A DNA stretch of 64,000 nt from Cylindrotheca closterium (taxonomy: Eukaryota; Bacillariophyta; Bacillariophyceae; Bacillariales; Bacillariaceae): contig CAKOGP040001335.1 in assembly GCA_933822405.4 (NCBI GenBank), forward strand, positions 62,001 to 126,000. The letters run 5' to 3'. A program made the position numbers and the translations under genes. Below the pieces are notes generated by a model. That model was not told the origin of the DNA and ran no database searches. It was given only the letters and a program-made list of their open reading frames with translations. Of this stretch, positions 18,963 to 30,000 are shown piece by piece; position 1 is the first letter of the stretch; each line of letters starts with the position of its first letter.

Positions 18963-20633
18963 CTATTGAAATCGGGATGGATCAAACGCAAATCCAGCTC
19001 TCCCGTCAACATATCCTCGTTTGCTATCGGAATTTTTTCGACCTGTCGGGCTATTGCTTTTTCGTTTGGTCCCCGATGGCATGCCTAGTGCTCCAGGCAT
19101 TGCAAATGCTCCGGGCATACTCATATCAATGCGTGATCCAACCGGACGTCCGCGTCCTTGCTCTTCCTCCTCTTCGTCATCATCTTCAGGTCCACAGCAA
19201 GCACATCCTCCTTTCTTCGACGCTTCCTTCAATGTCCAGTGCTGCTTAGGTTGTACTGTGTCTTGTAGTGTTTTGTTTCCCAACAAGATTTTCTTATGCA
19301 GAAAGACACACTCCTCCATTATCTTCACATCGTTCTTGGAAAGGACATAACCTTTACCCTCTCCTTTTATTCTCTCGTTATAGTCTTTCATGAATTCTCT
19401 TGCAGCGTCAATGAGACCCTCTGATAGCTGTCGAGATCGAGAACCTGCAATGAACTGGAGGATACTACACATAGTCCAATACGAAGCGCTTTTGTCTTCG
19501 TACTTCCCAGCACCATCTGTCAAATACTGAAGCTTAAACACATATGGCAAATATCCATTCTTCTTCTCCTCTTCCTTCAACTTGAAGAAAGCATCAATGC
19601 TGCCCATCCAGCATTCCACGACTTGTGCTTGTTCAACTGGTAGGTCCGATAATTTGTTTACTAGCTTCAAAACTGACTTGCACAAGGGGGAGTTTGACGG
19701 CAATGGAACAGAATGGATGATTGGATCTTGAGAAGCGCCATATAGAACGCTTTCCAAGCTACTTGCGACCTTTCCGCGAGATTTCTTTCGAATGCAATTG
19801 TTGGCATATTCAATGGAAGCTTGACACCCATCATAAACGAATACGTGACGGTCTTCTGGAAATGTCTTTTGAGCAAGTGGAAGCAAGGTTGATGTGCACG
19901 CCTGACCTGGCAGTGTGAACATTACAGTTTTGGACTCCTTGCATTCGTCCCGAACGAACCAAGCCTCCATTCGACATAGACCAAAGAACAGCTTCTGAAT
20001 CTTTTCGGCTGGATACAAGTTTGCTTGGACCAATCGTGCCAATTGAACCATCCACAAGGGTTCTGATACTACCGCCACTCCTGATTTGGATTCCAACACG
20101 AGCTCCTTCAATAGTGCAGTGCCTTTCCCAGATGATGCATCTGCAACGAAACAGAGAGTGTTTGAAGTCAGTTGATCCTCAAAAACTCCGGCCAGTACGG
20201 TCCCGAAAGCCATTAGGGGAAGCTGATAAAGGTACTTTGTTTCCCAATCTATCAAGAAGAGATAGAATTCACCCTGGGTGTCTTGAGCATCCCTATCAAC
20301 CTTGAGGCATCGGAACTGTGAGTCTTTGGCGGCAATTCGTTTTGCCAAACCTTCCATTTCTGTCTCATCGCTAATGACTTCGATTTGCTTGTCGATCAAA
20401 CCAGGGCTGTTGTGAACGGCCGATATTCCCCCTGCTAGCGTATAATTGATTTGAAGGTACGCCTTTTCCATGGCCGCCTTCCATCGGTAGTTGTACTCGG
20501 ATCGTCGTTTCGCGTCCAGTTGTTTGGAGTCGAGAAACTTGCGAGAAACGAAATCAGTTTGTGCCAGGGATAAAGCAACGCCAGTCGCTGCTGCTGAAGC
20601 AGCAGCAAATGTTAGGAGTGACGACTTGTCCAT
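18963..20633 (-). CDS. Unknown protein with P-loop-like motif and C-terminal Cys cluster
   Basis: 556 aa, intronless. The N-terminus (residues 5-25) is hydrophobic (LLTFAAASAAATGVALSLA) and could be a membrane anchor or targeting signal. A motif VADASSGKGTALLKEL at ~165-180 resembles a Walker-A/sulfotransferase-type P-loop, with nearby segments (GVAVVSEPLW, SKTVMFTLPGQACTST, FPEDRHVFVYDG) in alternating strand-helix style. After an Ala/Tyr region a CACC cluster (GGCACCGPED) leads into an acidic run and a Gly/Met/Pro-rich, basic tail with SDSKRGYVDG. The motif series recalls sulfotransferase-like P-loop proteins, but I cannot name the family. The gene is co-oriented with the E1 gene, and its start follows that gene's stop by ~300 nt. 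Confidence 0.7.
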   Translation of the reverse strand: MDKSSLLTFAAASAAATGVALSLAQTDFVSRKFLDSKQLDAKRRSEYNYRWKAAMEKAYLQINYTLAGGISAVHNSPGLIDKQIEVISDETEMEGLAKRIAAKDSQFRCLKVDRDAQDTQGEFYLFLIDWETKYLYQLPLMAFGTVLAGVFEDQLTSNTLCFVADASSGKGTALLKELVLESKSGVAVVSEPLWMVQLARLVQANLYPAEKIQKLFFGLCRMEAWFVRDECKESKTVMFTLPGQACTSTLLPLAQKTFPEDRHVFVYDGCQASIEYANNCIRKKSRGKVASSLESVLYGASQDPIIHSVPLPSNSPLCKSVLKLVNKLSDLPVEQAQVVECWMGSIDAFFKLKEEEKKNGYLPYVFKLQYLTDGAGKYEDKSASYWTMCSILQFIAGSRSRQLSEGLIDAAREFMKDYNERIKGEGKGYVLSKNDVKIMEECVFLHKKILLGNKTLQDTVQPKQHWTLKEASKKGGCACCGPEDDDEEEEEQGRGRPVGSRIDMSMPGAFAMPGALGMPSGTKRKSNSPTGRKNSDSKRGYVDGRAGFAFDPSRFQ

Positions 20634-20934
20634 CTCTTAGATGTGCCAGTTGGTTTTTGTGAAAGGTTTTTGTCCTACTACAGTAGCAGATTTGTTGTTT
20701 GGGAACTGGTTGGAAAGGAGAAGCAAAATCTGGGGTCCACTCACGGTAGTTCCGATGCTACCTTTCAGTACTTTGCATACGTGTCATCCTCGAAGCTCCT
20801 TCGTGGAGGTGTCGACAAAAAGGGTTTACTAAAGGGGCGGGGATTCAATACACACCATTATTTCCATATTGCTTTCAATGATTTTATAGAAATGAAACTC
20901 TAGAGTTGTTACGAAAAAGTTCTAGCACCACTGC

Positions 20935-23900
20935 CTATCTGAAACGGAACTTGATGTAGGGAAGATCGCATTCTTCGTCGGTTTCTTTCTCGTTGGCAAT
21001 TACCTCCAGAATGATGAACAGTTGGTTCGGTGGGAACTCCTTCTTGGTGATACTGGTAATGACTTCTGTCATCTTCATGGCCTTGCGTTCTGCAACCTTT
21101 TGCTTGTTGGCAAAGAAAGAGTACAAGATGGAAACTCCGTGAGAAAGCATGGAAATCTCGAGGTTGTATTCACTTTCAAAATAATCCATGAACTCTCCCA
21201 TGGTAACGTCGCCCAAGTTCACATCCAAAGAGTCCCAAGCAGTCCAGTTCCACTCCTTTCCCTTCAGCATACACTTGGTCTTGGCGGGTGGTGTTGGCTC
21301 ACTAAGAGTCATGAATGGAATGGCCAAGTTACAGAAAGCATTCTTGTAGGCCTCGATGGTCAGTTTCTTGCGAGGAGTACCAACAATCTTGTACAATTCA
21401 AAGCAAACCAAACCAGTCACTAGAGCTGTGGTGGTGGCAATGGCGGGGATGATACGTCCGGCAATGGCACGGGATCGGTGGGTATCTTCGGTAGGGATAG
21501 AGTAGTTGTTAGCACGCAAGTTGGAACATGCTGTCACGAAAAGCATGTGGTCATCAATATCCTTGTCAAAATCAATGGGTTGCAACTTGAAGCCAGCCAA
21601 GTCGGCTTGCTTTGGAAGCGAGTCCCACAGTTGATCAGCTTCGCTATCGCCAGTATCCATCTCGTTGTTGGCCTTTTCTTCTTCATCATTGGCGGCGATC
21701 TTGACACCCTCGACAGGCGAAAAGTCAGGGACGATGACATCCTTCAAAGTTTCTTCAAAGTATGCCTTATCGGTGCGTCCCTTGATGCCATACATGGTGG
21801 CACGCAAGTTGGCAGCTGCAACGACGAAATCCAAGTGGTTGAACATTTCGGCATCTTCGCACTTATGTTCCAAGTCAAAGGTCAAAGGCTTGGGACAACG
21901 CTTGGTTCCAGACCAGAATTTGGCGCCACTGGATGTGACTTGGTCTTCTGGGAAGTTGTGCAACAGTTGACGGATTTGGTTGTTGAACAAAGTTTCAAAG
22001 GTAAGACGTGCCCAACCCACGCAGTCTTCGAAGGTCACAGGACGTTCATCGACCAACGTCTTGCGAATCTTCTGGAGAGTTTCCGTCTTGGTGTTTGGCT
22101 GCAAAGTGGCGAGATATTGCTCGGCTGGTTGTCCCAAGTAGCTATTGACTTCCTCTGCAGCTTGCTTGAACTCTCCCTCGAACCAATCACGAGCCCATTG
22201 CAACGTGTGTTGAATTTGGTTAGGGAAATTCTTCAGTGTGCAGACAGGAATAGACTTTTCCGGAGGATCACGAGTGGCACCATAGTTTTCTGTCAAATGA
22301 GGGACCACGATTTGGGTGTTACCCTTGGTTCCAAGTGTTCCACTCTCCAACATGGGCAGGCGGTAAAACACACATCGTTGATCGACGTACAATCTTGCCT
22401 CAACATTATCCAAAGCGGTACAAACACCGGAAAGCTTGTCATAAAAGTCATCTCCAAACAAATGTTCGGTATCAGAAGCAACCTTTTCTTGGTATGGAGT
22501 AATGTTCATGTCACTGTTCATTGCCTTGACTGCGTTGGCTGCAGTTGAGGACTTGAAATGATTAATATCCGTATTACGGAACAAGAACTGACGCGACAAG
22601 TTGGACTTTTCAATGCGGTCCATATCGGTAACGTGGACGTGTCCATTGGCACCACACCCGACACCCATCAAAGCCCAGTTCTTGAGCATCTCGCAACCGA
22701 TCGCTCCGGCGCCAATAATGAAATAATTGAGATCCAAAATCTTGGCTTGCATGTCCTTTCCGTAGCATGCAATTTGAGAATCATAACGAGAGTTTTCTGG
22801 TGCGACTTGATCGGCAGGGAGGAGCTCATCGGGAAGAGATTCATCGGCATCAAAGAAGAAGAATCCATTAATGGGGGCAAATTTTCCACTGCAGGCTTTG
22901 AGAACTTCTTGTCCGACAATACCTCCAAGAGCAGCACACATGGGAGACAAGACAGCCTTGGATCCCGAAGCCAGTTGCAAGACAATACGCTCTTGAGCGG
23001 CAGTGAGCTCGTCGGAAGACTTGGCCTTGGTGAGTTCCAAGACCTTGGCCGCGTGGTCGGCATTTCCAGGGGTTGGTAGTTCGCCACCATTACCAGCAAG
23101 AAATTCTCCCAAAGCTTGAAAGGCACTGTGCAGCAAAGCGGGTCGATCAAACTTGGCAAAATCGGACATCATCATTTCCCCAGGATCCGACAAGCGCTTT
23201 TCATAAGTCTCGAACGACATGGTGACTGGCTGTTTGACTTGTGTAATGTATCCCTGTTGATTAGGCGAATCTTTCACCGTGGCCCCTTCAATTTCAAAGG
23301 TAAATGGACCCGTCACATGAACCGTGTAGTTTTTGCCTGTTTCAAGGCCATCACATCCTTTCAAGCGAGCGAAAGTAATGGCATCTCCTGATTCCAATCC
23401 GTGGCGCCCGTGGTCCTCCAAGACCTTGACGGTGACATTTTTACCCTCTTGAAAGATGGATTCAATTTGGGAAGTGGCGGGAGGGTTTCCGTCCTTGTCG
23501 CTGCAGACAAAGGCAGGTCCAAAATCGCAAAAGACTTGTCCAAAAGCACCTGGGGTCGTCGAATACACAAAGCTGGCTCCAACCTCACGGCACTTGTTGT
23601 TGAGTGTAATGAGGAGATCCTTGGCGAGAGGAATGGTGATGACCAGACAAGAAATTCCAGAGTCCAAGGCGGGCAAGAGTTGTTCCGCGGTCAATTCAGT
23701 AATGTTGGAATCCACCGAGACATCAACATAGGGATTCAACTCGGCAAGTTTGTCCTTGCACAGATCGGCACGTGGCTTGCCCAAATCATCAACAGATAGA
23801 TAAAAGTTGCCTCCCAAATCGTACGAATTGGCTGGAAGGGGGTCGACAATGACAATGGAATTAAGGCCAGCAAGAATACAATTCTTGGCGACTTCCACTC

Positions 23901-24361
23901 CCAATCCAGAGCAACCGACCATCAAGGCCTTGGACGCCATCATTCTACGTTGGGCTTCATGGCCCATGACGTACAATTGACGGGAATACAACTTTTCATC
24001 CACTATTGAAATGAATTGAATTGAGAAGGATAAAACGGAATTGAATTGAGTTGCAAAGATGGCATTCAAAATAGTTTTCGTGTTTGGAATGAACATTCAA
24101 GCGTGCCAAAATCATGGTGTAGAAGAGAGAAAACGATGGGTTAGAAAGAGATCACTCAGACGAATTGTTGCCAAGAGATGAAAAATAATGGAGTTTAGAA
24201 GAAGCGACCGAAAGGATCCTCCTTGTGACTCTGGCAAGTTCCAATGTACACTCCTTCTTAACTAACAAACCCAACTATTGCACCATCACGCTTCGCATCA
24301 GTCCAGCCAGTTTTGTAATCTCACCTTCAGCAGTGGCGCTTGCCTCCATGGGAGCAGACAT
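20935..24361 (-). CDS. UBA1: Ubiquitin-activating enzyme E1
   Basis: Two exons: 24361-24325 (MSAPMEASATAEG) and 24002-20935. The join is phase 1 (G|TG = Val) and yields 1034 aa, running directly into VDEKLYSRQLYVMG, the family N-terminus. The intron is 322 nt (donor GTGAGA, acceptor CAATAG), longer than others here. The inactive adenylation half has MVGCSGLGVEVAKNCILAG, and the active half has IIGAGAIGCEMLKNWALMG with TDMDRIEKSNLSRQFLFR, the ATP site. The catalytic Cys lies in KSIPVCTLKNFPNQ, where ubiquitin is held as a thioester. A ubiquitin-fold domain closes the protein (LPYIKFRFR), for E2 binding. The enzyme activates ubiquitin for all conjugation. A start within the continuous frame at 24096 would replace exon 1 with intron sequence, so I rejected it. 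Confidence 0.93.
24003..24324 (-). other. Intron 1 of the E1 gene
   Basis: A 322-nt intron bounded by GTGAGATT and TTTCAATAG, required to place MSAPMEAS in frame with the conserved E1 N-terminus. Confidence 0.75.
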
Positions 24362-24938
24362 TTTACGTTTCTTGAACGGTGGTGAAGGCGTTATAGTGAA
24401 AGGGATAGACTTTGCTTACGATAGAAGCAAAAGGATGACCGATGACAGCTTAGATCTGAAAGCGAGAAAGTTTGCTGTTGATGCAACTGAAAGCTAGCTG
24501 CAACGTCGGGTGTTGTTGTTGTGGTTGTGGTTGCTGCGGGTAAAAAAGATGTGTATGTTTGTGCCTTGGAACGATCAAGGTACAACAAACGCTTCTAATA
24601 AGGTCGACGGTCTATCGGTGGAGGTGTGGGATGGATTCAAAGGTCACTCCTACTGCACCAATCACACGCGATGGAAGATCAACGAAGCGTGAGTGAAAAG
24701 TAGATCTCGGTACACTTTTCTACTGAAAAGCACATGTAAAATGACCGTTGGCGGGAATCAGCAGTCGGTGGAGTCAAAGCGATTCCTTCGATTGCCAATC
24801 CCGTATCCAATCCGGCGATCCGTTTCAGGCTATTGGGTATCCTTGCTTCTTTGTTGTCGCATACTTTATGTTCTCCTGCCTCCAGACTGCATTGTCATCA
24901 TCTCAATCATCAACGCAACCTACTACATCCCCACAACA
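24362..24938. other. Divergent intergenic region
   Basis: Between the E1 gene (minus) and the mitochondrial HhH paralogue (plus). It includes a run of GTTGTTGTGGTTGTGG type at 24513-24537. The frame that opens at 24693 continues into the HhH gene but shows no conserved sequence before Met 24939. Confidence 0.5.
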
Positions 24939-25466
24939 ATGTTTGTTCGTCTACACAGAGTTTCTAGAATCCCTACGCTTCGGAACTCCTTTCGATCCTT
25001 TTCATCTGCGCAGGAGCATCAACTGAACATCAATTTTGCCGTCATCAAGGCGGAAGAAGGCAAGCCCTTTTCGGAACTCAAAGATCACCCAGTCACGACG
25101 TTGCAAGGAATTGGTCCCAAGCATTCGGAACAATTGGAACAATTAGGAATGAAAACAGTCAAGCAACTGGCCGACTACAAATTCTACCATCTATCCAAGG
25201 CAATTGAAACCTTGGCACAGACAGAAGAAACTGGAAATCGAACCGAGACGTCCTTGCAGAATCTAAATAAGGGTTTGGACAAGGAATTCGAAACGTATAC
25301 GCTCCAAAACTTGTTGGAGCAACCGGTTCATGCTTTGCAAGGGCTGACACCCAAGGCGGGAGAAACGTTTGCGTCTTTGGGGGTCAAGACCGTTGGAGAC
25401 TTGGCCAATTTCAAGTACTGTCAGTGGGCGGAAGCCATTGTGACGGCGGCAAAATTTGAAGAATGA
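24939..25466 (+). CDS. Helix-hairpin-helix-like protein with mitochondrial presequence
   Basis: 175 aa from ATG 24939. The start MFVRLHRVSRIPTLRNSFRS is an Arg-rich, acid-free presequence, with cleavage likely near SFRSFSSAQ. The upstream in-frame extension (82 codons) is hydrophobic and unlike the family, so I left it out. Two HhH-like units follow: LKDHPVTTLQGIGPK, then LGMKTVKQLADYKF (~46-90), and EQPVHALQGLTPK, then LGVKTVGDLANFKYCQWAEA (~127-170). Apart from the N-termini, it is closely similar to the protein at 16930-17529, including YKFYHL.KAI.TLAQTEETGNR. The pair looks like one gene duplicated and sent to two compartments. Its role is not known to me. Confidence 0.75.
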   Translation: MFVRLHRVSRIPTLRNSFRSFSSAQEHQLNINFAVIKAEEGKPFSELKDHPVTTLQGIGPKHSEQLEQLGMKTVKQLADYKFYHLSKAIETLAQTEETGNRTETSLQNLNKGLDKEFETYTLQNLLEQPVHALQGLTPKAGETFASLGVKTVGDLANFKYCQWAEAIVTAAKFEE

Positions 25467-26279
25467 AAAGCGGCCAGACATGTAAATATGTAGAAGTCCA
25501 AAAGGCTGGGGAGGAAAGGACGAGGATACGGATCGAGGGTGGGCTATTGAAAGCTAGTGCCCGACTTTTTTTGGAAAGTACGGGTATTGTGACCTAAGGG
25601 TATTGGAAACGACTGCTTCATCAACATTTTGGTTGATACAATGGCTGGAATTTGAGGGACGGACTAAAGCTAATTAACAAGCTTCAAAGTTATTCCTATC
25701 ATATTTTACTTCCCGCTGGTTAGTATATCATACACTTGTATGATTGATTCCTTTGTCTCATGAGATAGAAAACAACAAGGTGATGCAGTATAGTACAGTA
25801 TGGTATTGTAGTGAGGCACAAGACGATTGTTCAGTGGTTGGTAAATGCAAGGAAATATGATATACATAGAATCATATGTTTCCTTGCACGATATATAGTA
25901 TGTACTAATATCTTCTCTCATAAAATCAATGTGAATGCCGGTAATGCCAAAACCTGAAGTGCACTGACAAGCATTGTACCCGCGGCGTCATTTTCATTTC
26001 GTAGTGATGACTACGAATCGATATCCCTATATATTTTAATATATATGGTAGGAGGATTGTGCTCGTGTAATTACATTTTTTCGGTTTTTAGGAGTTTCTT
26101 CTGTAGAGGCCGAAATCTTTTATCGACATGATTATGATACTCGTACACGTACCGGTACTGAGAATACACAACACAGTAACCATACTGACACAGAGACGAG
26201 GAAAAGAACAAATAATATTTTGAATTCTCACCCTTCACACAAAACAGAAAAAGTACAAAAACAACACACATACACTGCA
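25467..26279. other. Intergenic region and 5' flank of duplicated unit 1
   Basis: From about 25639 the sequence (AATGGCTGGAATTTGAGGGA) matches the flank at about 27742, marking the left end of the duplicated segment. It contains a TACCGGTA at about 26150 and an AT-rich ATATATTTTAATATAT patch at 26027-26046. No gene is supported here. Confidence 0.5.
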
Positions 26280-27415
26280 ATGGCACCAAAAGATCGCCAA
26301 GTCTCAATCTACGATACCTATTCTAATTGTGAAAATGAATGCGGCTCTGGTTCTCTTTCTTCCCGCTACGGACGAAAGATCAATCGAGTCAGCTTCCACC
26401 CGACAGTAGACTTTCATCACATTGTAAACCGTGATGACTATAGTTCCGAAGAGACGAATGCGTGCTTTTATTCCTTAGAAGAAAAGGAGCTCATGTGTGA
26501 ATCTTGCGAAATGGCCGTGAACCGCATGGAAGCTGGCAAACGGCCGAAAAAGGACACTTCATATCGAGGACTCGAAAACTTTATCGAGGCCAACGCAACA
26601 CAGTTTGACGACACCATACATGCGTATATTGACGCTGTTATGGATGAGCAGGAGCGACAATGGGACAACGATATGTTTGATGGGGAACTTCTTCGCGAAG
26701 TAGGCTTGGGGGTCAGCTTACACTCTGCGTCGCTTGCTCACAAAATGGCAGCGTATGATGAAAACGAAGCCCGCAAGGCCTACATTTCCATGGGAAAAGC
26801 ACACCGAAAACTTCAGGATGATGTCTCCATCTCTACTGAAATCACAGAGGTCAGTAGATCGACAATGGTTCACGACATCAAGATCAGGCACAACAAGACG
26901 TCCAGAACAGAGACGAAAAAGAGTTCCAGCCGACCCCCCAAGTCTCGCAGCTCCAGGAGCCAAAAGACAATAGGCGGTCCCTTGGAGTCGTTGAGAAACA
27001 AGGTCCACGATACAAAGACGGTTTTGAACCCATGATCTTACGCGCCAAGAAAATGAACCGAAATGAAACCAGAAAGAAAGCGCATTGATGCCATCTTTGA
27101 ATATGAGGGTTGGCCGAATCGTGCGGCCAGATGAGCCAAAGCGCTACTCAGAATAGTCACCGAGGGGAACTCATGTTCCCAAGGGGACAATACGAGCGAC
27201 GGATTTGATATTGCACAACCTCTCCGTTGTCTTTCCCACAAGAGCCCGCGGCCGAATTGAATACAAGCACGCCATATCACTGTTGGACTTCTTAATCTTA
27301 ATTTTAACATGATTCAACACAACATTTTCCTTCCCTCTCAATCTGTCGCGAGTATCTAGCAATGTACAGCAATGCAGAATTGTCTCGAGTCTGATGGTAA
27401 AATACACAGCATTGC
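25639..27415 (+). repeat. Tandem segmental duplication, unit 1
   Basis: Left part (from AATGGCTGGAATTTGAGGGA), the gene at 26280 and its 3' flank (CATGATCTTACGCGCCAAGA at about 27031, then ATGAACCGAAATGAAACCAG) recur in the same order and orientation in unit 2. Copies differ by substitutions and small to medium indels. End points are read by eye. Confidence 0.65.
26280..27035 (+). CDS. RGLE/QW family protein, tandem copy 1
   Basis: 251 aa from ATG 26280 (MAPKDRQVSIYDTYSNCENE). Residues 1-50 are similar between both tandem copies. Next comes ACFYSLEEKELMCES (copy 2 has ACWYSAEEKELMYES), then YRGLENFIEANATQFDDTIH, AVMDEQERQWDNDMF and a helical Ala-rich block (SASLAHKMAAYDENEARKAY). The last ~55 residues are basic and Ser-rich (KKSSSRPPKSRSSRSQK), possibly nuclear or nucleic-acid binding. 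There is no signal peptide. I recognise the WYS..E / RGLE / EQ.RQW order as a diatom-rich family of unknown function. The C-terminus ends VLNP because an indel relative to copy 2 shifts the stop. A duplicate lies 2.5 kb downstream and a broken one 4.4 kb downstream. Confidence 0.75.
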   Translation: MAPKDRQVSIYDTYSNCENECGSGSLSSRYGRKINRVSFHPTVDFHHIVNRDDYSSEETNACFYSLEEKELMCESCEMAVNRMEAGKRPKKDTSYRGLENFIEANATQFDDTIHAYIDAVMDEQERQWDNDMFDGELLREVGLGVSLHSASLAHKMAAYDENEARKAYISMGKAHRKLQDDVSISTEITEVSRSTMVHDIKIRHNKTSRTETKKSSSRPPKSRSSRSQKTIGGPLESLRNKVHDTKTVLNP

Positions 27416-28799
27416 TCAGAACCAAGTCTGATCAGTTCATCGAACTTGTGTGCGAGTGTGCGTCAAGAAGTAAGGTTATTTCTTTATTTCCCTGCCACCA
27501 CATCCCTGTTGAGCCTTGTCTCGATGAATTCTTCATTCATACAAGGCCTACAGTAGTACCGGTAGGCGAGCAAGTCTCTGATATCCCGCTTTGAGATAAT
27601 GGTCCTTTGGGTCGAATGCTTCTCGCCCAAAGCAAGTAGGACTAGCTTCACCACACCACACCACAACCCATGGAGTCGCACCAGCAAGGATCTCTCACGA
27701 AAAAAGCAAGCGAAAGGCGCCAGTAGGCTATCCGGATAGCACAATGGCTGGAATTTGAGGGACTAAAGGTATCAAGCTTCAAAGTTATCCCTATCATATT
27801 TCTTTATTTTTCCCGCTGGTCATGATACAGACTAGTTTGATTCCTTTGTCCTACAAGTGATGCAATGGTACGCCACAAGGCTATTGTTTAGTACTTGATA
27901 TATATGCAAGGAAACATGTCATGCCAAGTCTCCTTGTATGATACTTGGTATGTTACATCTTCTCTTATCCTCGATTATGAGTACTGAAATCTGTGGCTGA
28001 ATCCAGCTCCTTGTACAACAAACCTATGGTACTGATTTTGTTATCCTTGTTTCAGAGTTTCTTGCAGTGAGGCTTGCCAATCGAATTTTTTGGCTTCTCC
28101 TGCCAGGAATTTGATTGTGAATCACAGTTTGCGAGAGTCAGTCGATCCTTTTTTCGTTGCTATGCTTGTCGAAGTGTGAGCATTTTCCGACCGTTGCCGT
28201 TTTCAAAGGAAGGAACCAGAAGCTTTTGTCGCATCAATTCTTGACTTCTTCACTATGATATTCCTGGGTGGTTTGTCTCACTCTCTTGACTGTTGAGACT
28301 CGATATCAGTGCATCATGATAAGATGCAAATGCATGGCTCAAATGATGGAGTGTTCGTGTTGATAAGCTTCGTTCCTCCGAACCAAAGGACTCTGGAGGC
28401 TATCATGAAGATGTTGATCACAGAATTTCCATCCGAGATATTAGATGCACTCTCATTCGTTATCGATCTTGGGATTTTGGAGGCTGACTGACTCCATAGA
28501 AATGAGCTATAGGTCGAACGGTGGATACGAGTGCTTACCTGTAGGTGAGAACCAAAGTACGACAGCTAACGGAACCGAAGTGCACTGCTTCATTGTCCGA
28601 GTCATTTTTCATTTTGTCGATGACGACGAATCGATATCCCGATGGAAGCGCATTGTGCTCGCGTCCATTTAGGGTTTTTGTTTTTTCGGAGCGTTTCGGA
28701 GTTTCTTCTCGTGACAAGACTCACTTTCAACTTGACTTCGCAAAATCTAACTGACACAAAATAGAAAAAGTACGAAAATACAACACCACAAAAACTGCA
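27036..28799. other. Intergenic region: 3' flank of unit 1, unique spacer, 5' flank of unit 2
   Basis: 27036-27415 is copied after the second gene. 27416-27741 appears unique and carries a TACCGGTA near 27557. 27742-28799 is the 5' flank of unit 2 and is longer than the corresponding stretch in unit 1. No supported gene. Confidence 0.5.
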
Positions 28800-30000
28800 A
28801 TGGCACCAAAAGATCGTCAAGTCTCGATCTACGATAGCTATTCTAATTGTGAAAATGAATGCAACTCCGGCCCTTTGTCCTCCCACTATAGACGAAAGCT
28901 CAATCGAGTCAGCTTCCATCCGACAGTAGACTTGAAAGAAATTGCAAATCGTAATGATTACACCCCCACCGAGGTGCATGCATGCTGGTACTCTGCTGAA
29001 GAGAAAGAGCTCATGTATGAATCTTGCGAGACGGTCGTAGACCGCATGGAAGCTGGCAAACGGCCGAAAAAGAACACTTCATATCGAGGACTCGAAAACT
29101 TTATCGAGGCCAACGCATCACAGTTTGACGACACCATACATGCGTATATTGACGCTGTTATGGATGAGCAGGAGCGACAATGGGACAACGATATGTTTGA
29201 TTGCGAGCTTCTTCGCGAGGTAGCCTTGGAGGTCAGCTTATACTCTGCCTCGCTTGCTCACAAAATGGCAGCTTATGATGTAAACGAAGCTCGCAAGGCC
29301 TACATTTCCATGGGAAAAGCACACCGAAAACTTCAGGATGATGTCTCCATCTCTACTGAAATCACAGAGGTCAGTAGATCGACCATGGTTCACGACATAA
29401 AGGCCAAGCATAACAAGACGAAACGCGACGATCCGTCGGCCGGTTCCTCAAAGAAATCCAGAACAGAGAAAAAAAGGAGTTCCAGCCGACCCCCCAAGTC
29501 TCACAGCTCGGGGAGTCCCAAGGCGATAGGCGGTCCCTTAGAGTCCTTTAGAAACAAGGTCTACAATACTAAGACCGGGGAACGAAGGTTTTGAACCCAT
29601 GATCTTACGCGCCAAGAAAATGAACCGAAATGAAACCAGAAAGAAAGCGCATTGATGCCATCTTTGAATATGAGGGTTGGCCGAATCGTGCGGCCAGATG
29701 AGCCAAAGCGCTACTCAGAATAGTCACCGAGGGAAAGTCGTGTTCCCAAGCGGATAATGTGAACAATGGATTCGAGCTTGCAAAACCTCTCTCGTCATCT
29801 TTCCATAAGAACCAGCAGCTGAAATGAATACAAACACGTCCTACTACTGTTGGAATCCTCGAAAAATCATAATTCTAACATGATAACTATGGCTTGACAC
29901 AAAATTTTCCTGCCCCTTCTTCGATCCGCTGTGAGTATCTAGCAACGTACAGCAATGCAGAATTGGCTCGAGTCCGATCGTAAAAGTTCAATGCAATTCA
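27742..30000 (+). repeat. Tandem segmental duplication, unit 2
   Basis: Second copy of the unit described at 25639-27415, containing the gene at 28800. The offset between copies rises from ~2.10 kb at the left flank to ~2.52 kb at the gene start and ~2.56 kb in the 3' flank, showing insertion in unit 2 or deletion in unit 1. Confidence 0.65.
28800..29594 (+). CDS. RGLE/QW family protein, tandem copy 2
   Basis: 264 aa from ATG 28800. Long identical stretches with the gene at 26280 include YRGLENFIEANA, AVMDEQERQWDNDMF, KAYISMGKAHRKLQDDVSIS and EITEVSRSTMVHDIK. Differences cluster in the N-terminal third and near the end, where this copy has an extra KRDDPSAGSSKKSRTEK segment and ends TGERRF. 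The conserved block HACWYSAEEKELMYES keeps the family Trp-Tyr-Ser that copy 1 has changed to FYS. The function is unknown. That both copies keep full-length frames while a third has decayed suggests selection on at least these two. Confidence 0.75.
   Translation: MAPKDRQVSIYDSYSNCENECNSGPLSSHYRRKLNRVSFHPTVDLKEIANRNDYTPTEVHACWYSAEEKELMYESCETVVDRMEAGKRPKKNTSYRGLENFIEANASQFDDTIHAYIDAVMDEQERQWDNDMFDCELLREVALEVSLYSASLAHKMAAYDVNEARKAYISMGKAHRKLQDDVSISTEITEVSRSTMVHDIKAKHNKTKRDDPSAGSSKKSRTEKKRSSSRPPKSHSSGSPKAIGGPLESFRNKVYNTKTGERRF

Noticed and set aside
21478..22548. A 356-codon + strand frame
   Set aside because: Antisense to the highly conserved E1 coding sequence; a shadow of that gene's codon pattern.
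23999..24096. E1 start at MFIPNTKTIL (24096)
   Set aside because: Lies in the intron; the 24361 exon plus acceptor CAATAG gives the canonical N-terminus.
24693..24938. 82-codon upstream extension of the mitochondrial HhH gene
   Set aside because: Unlike the paralogue, and Met 24939 starts a proper presequence.
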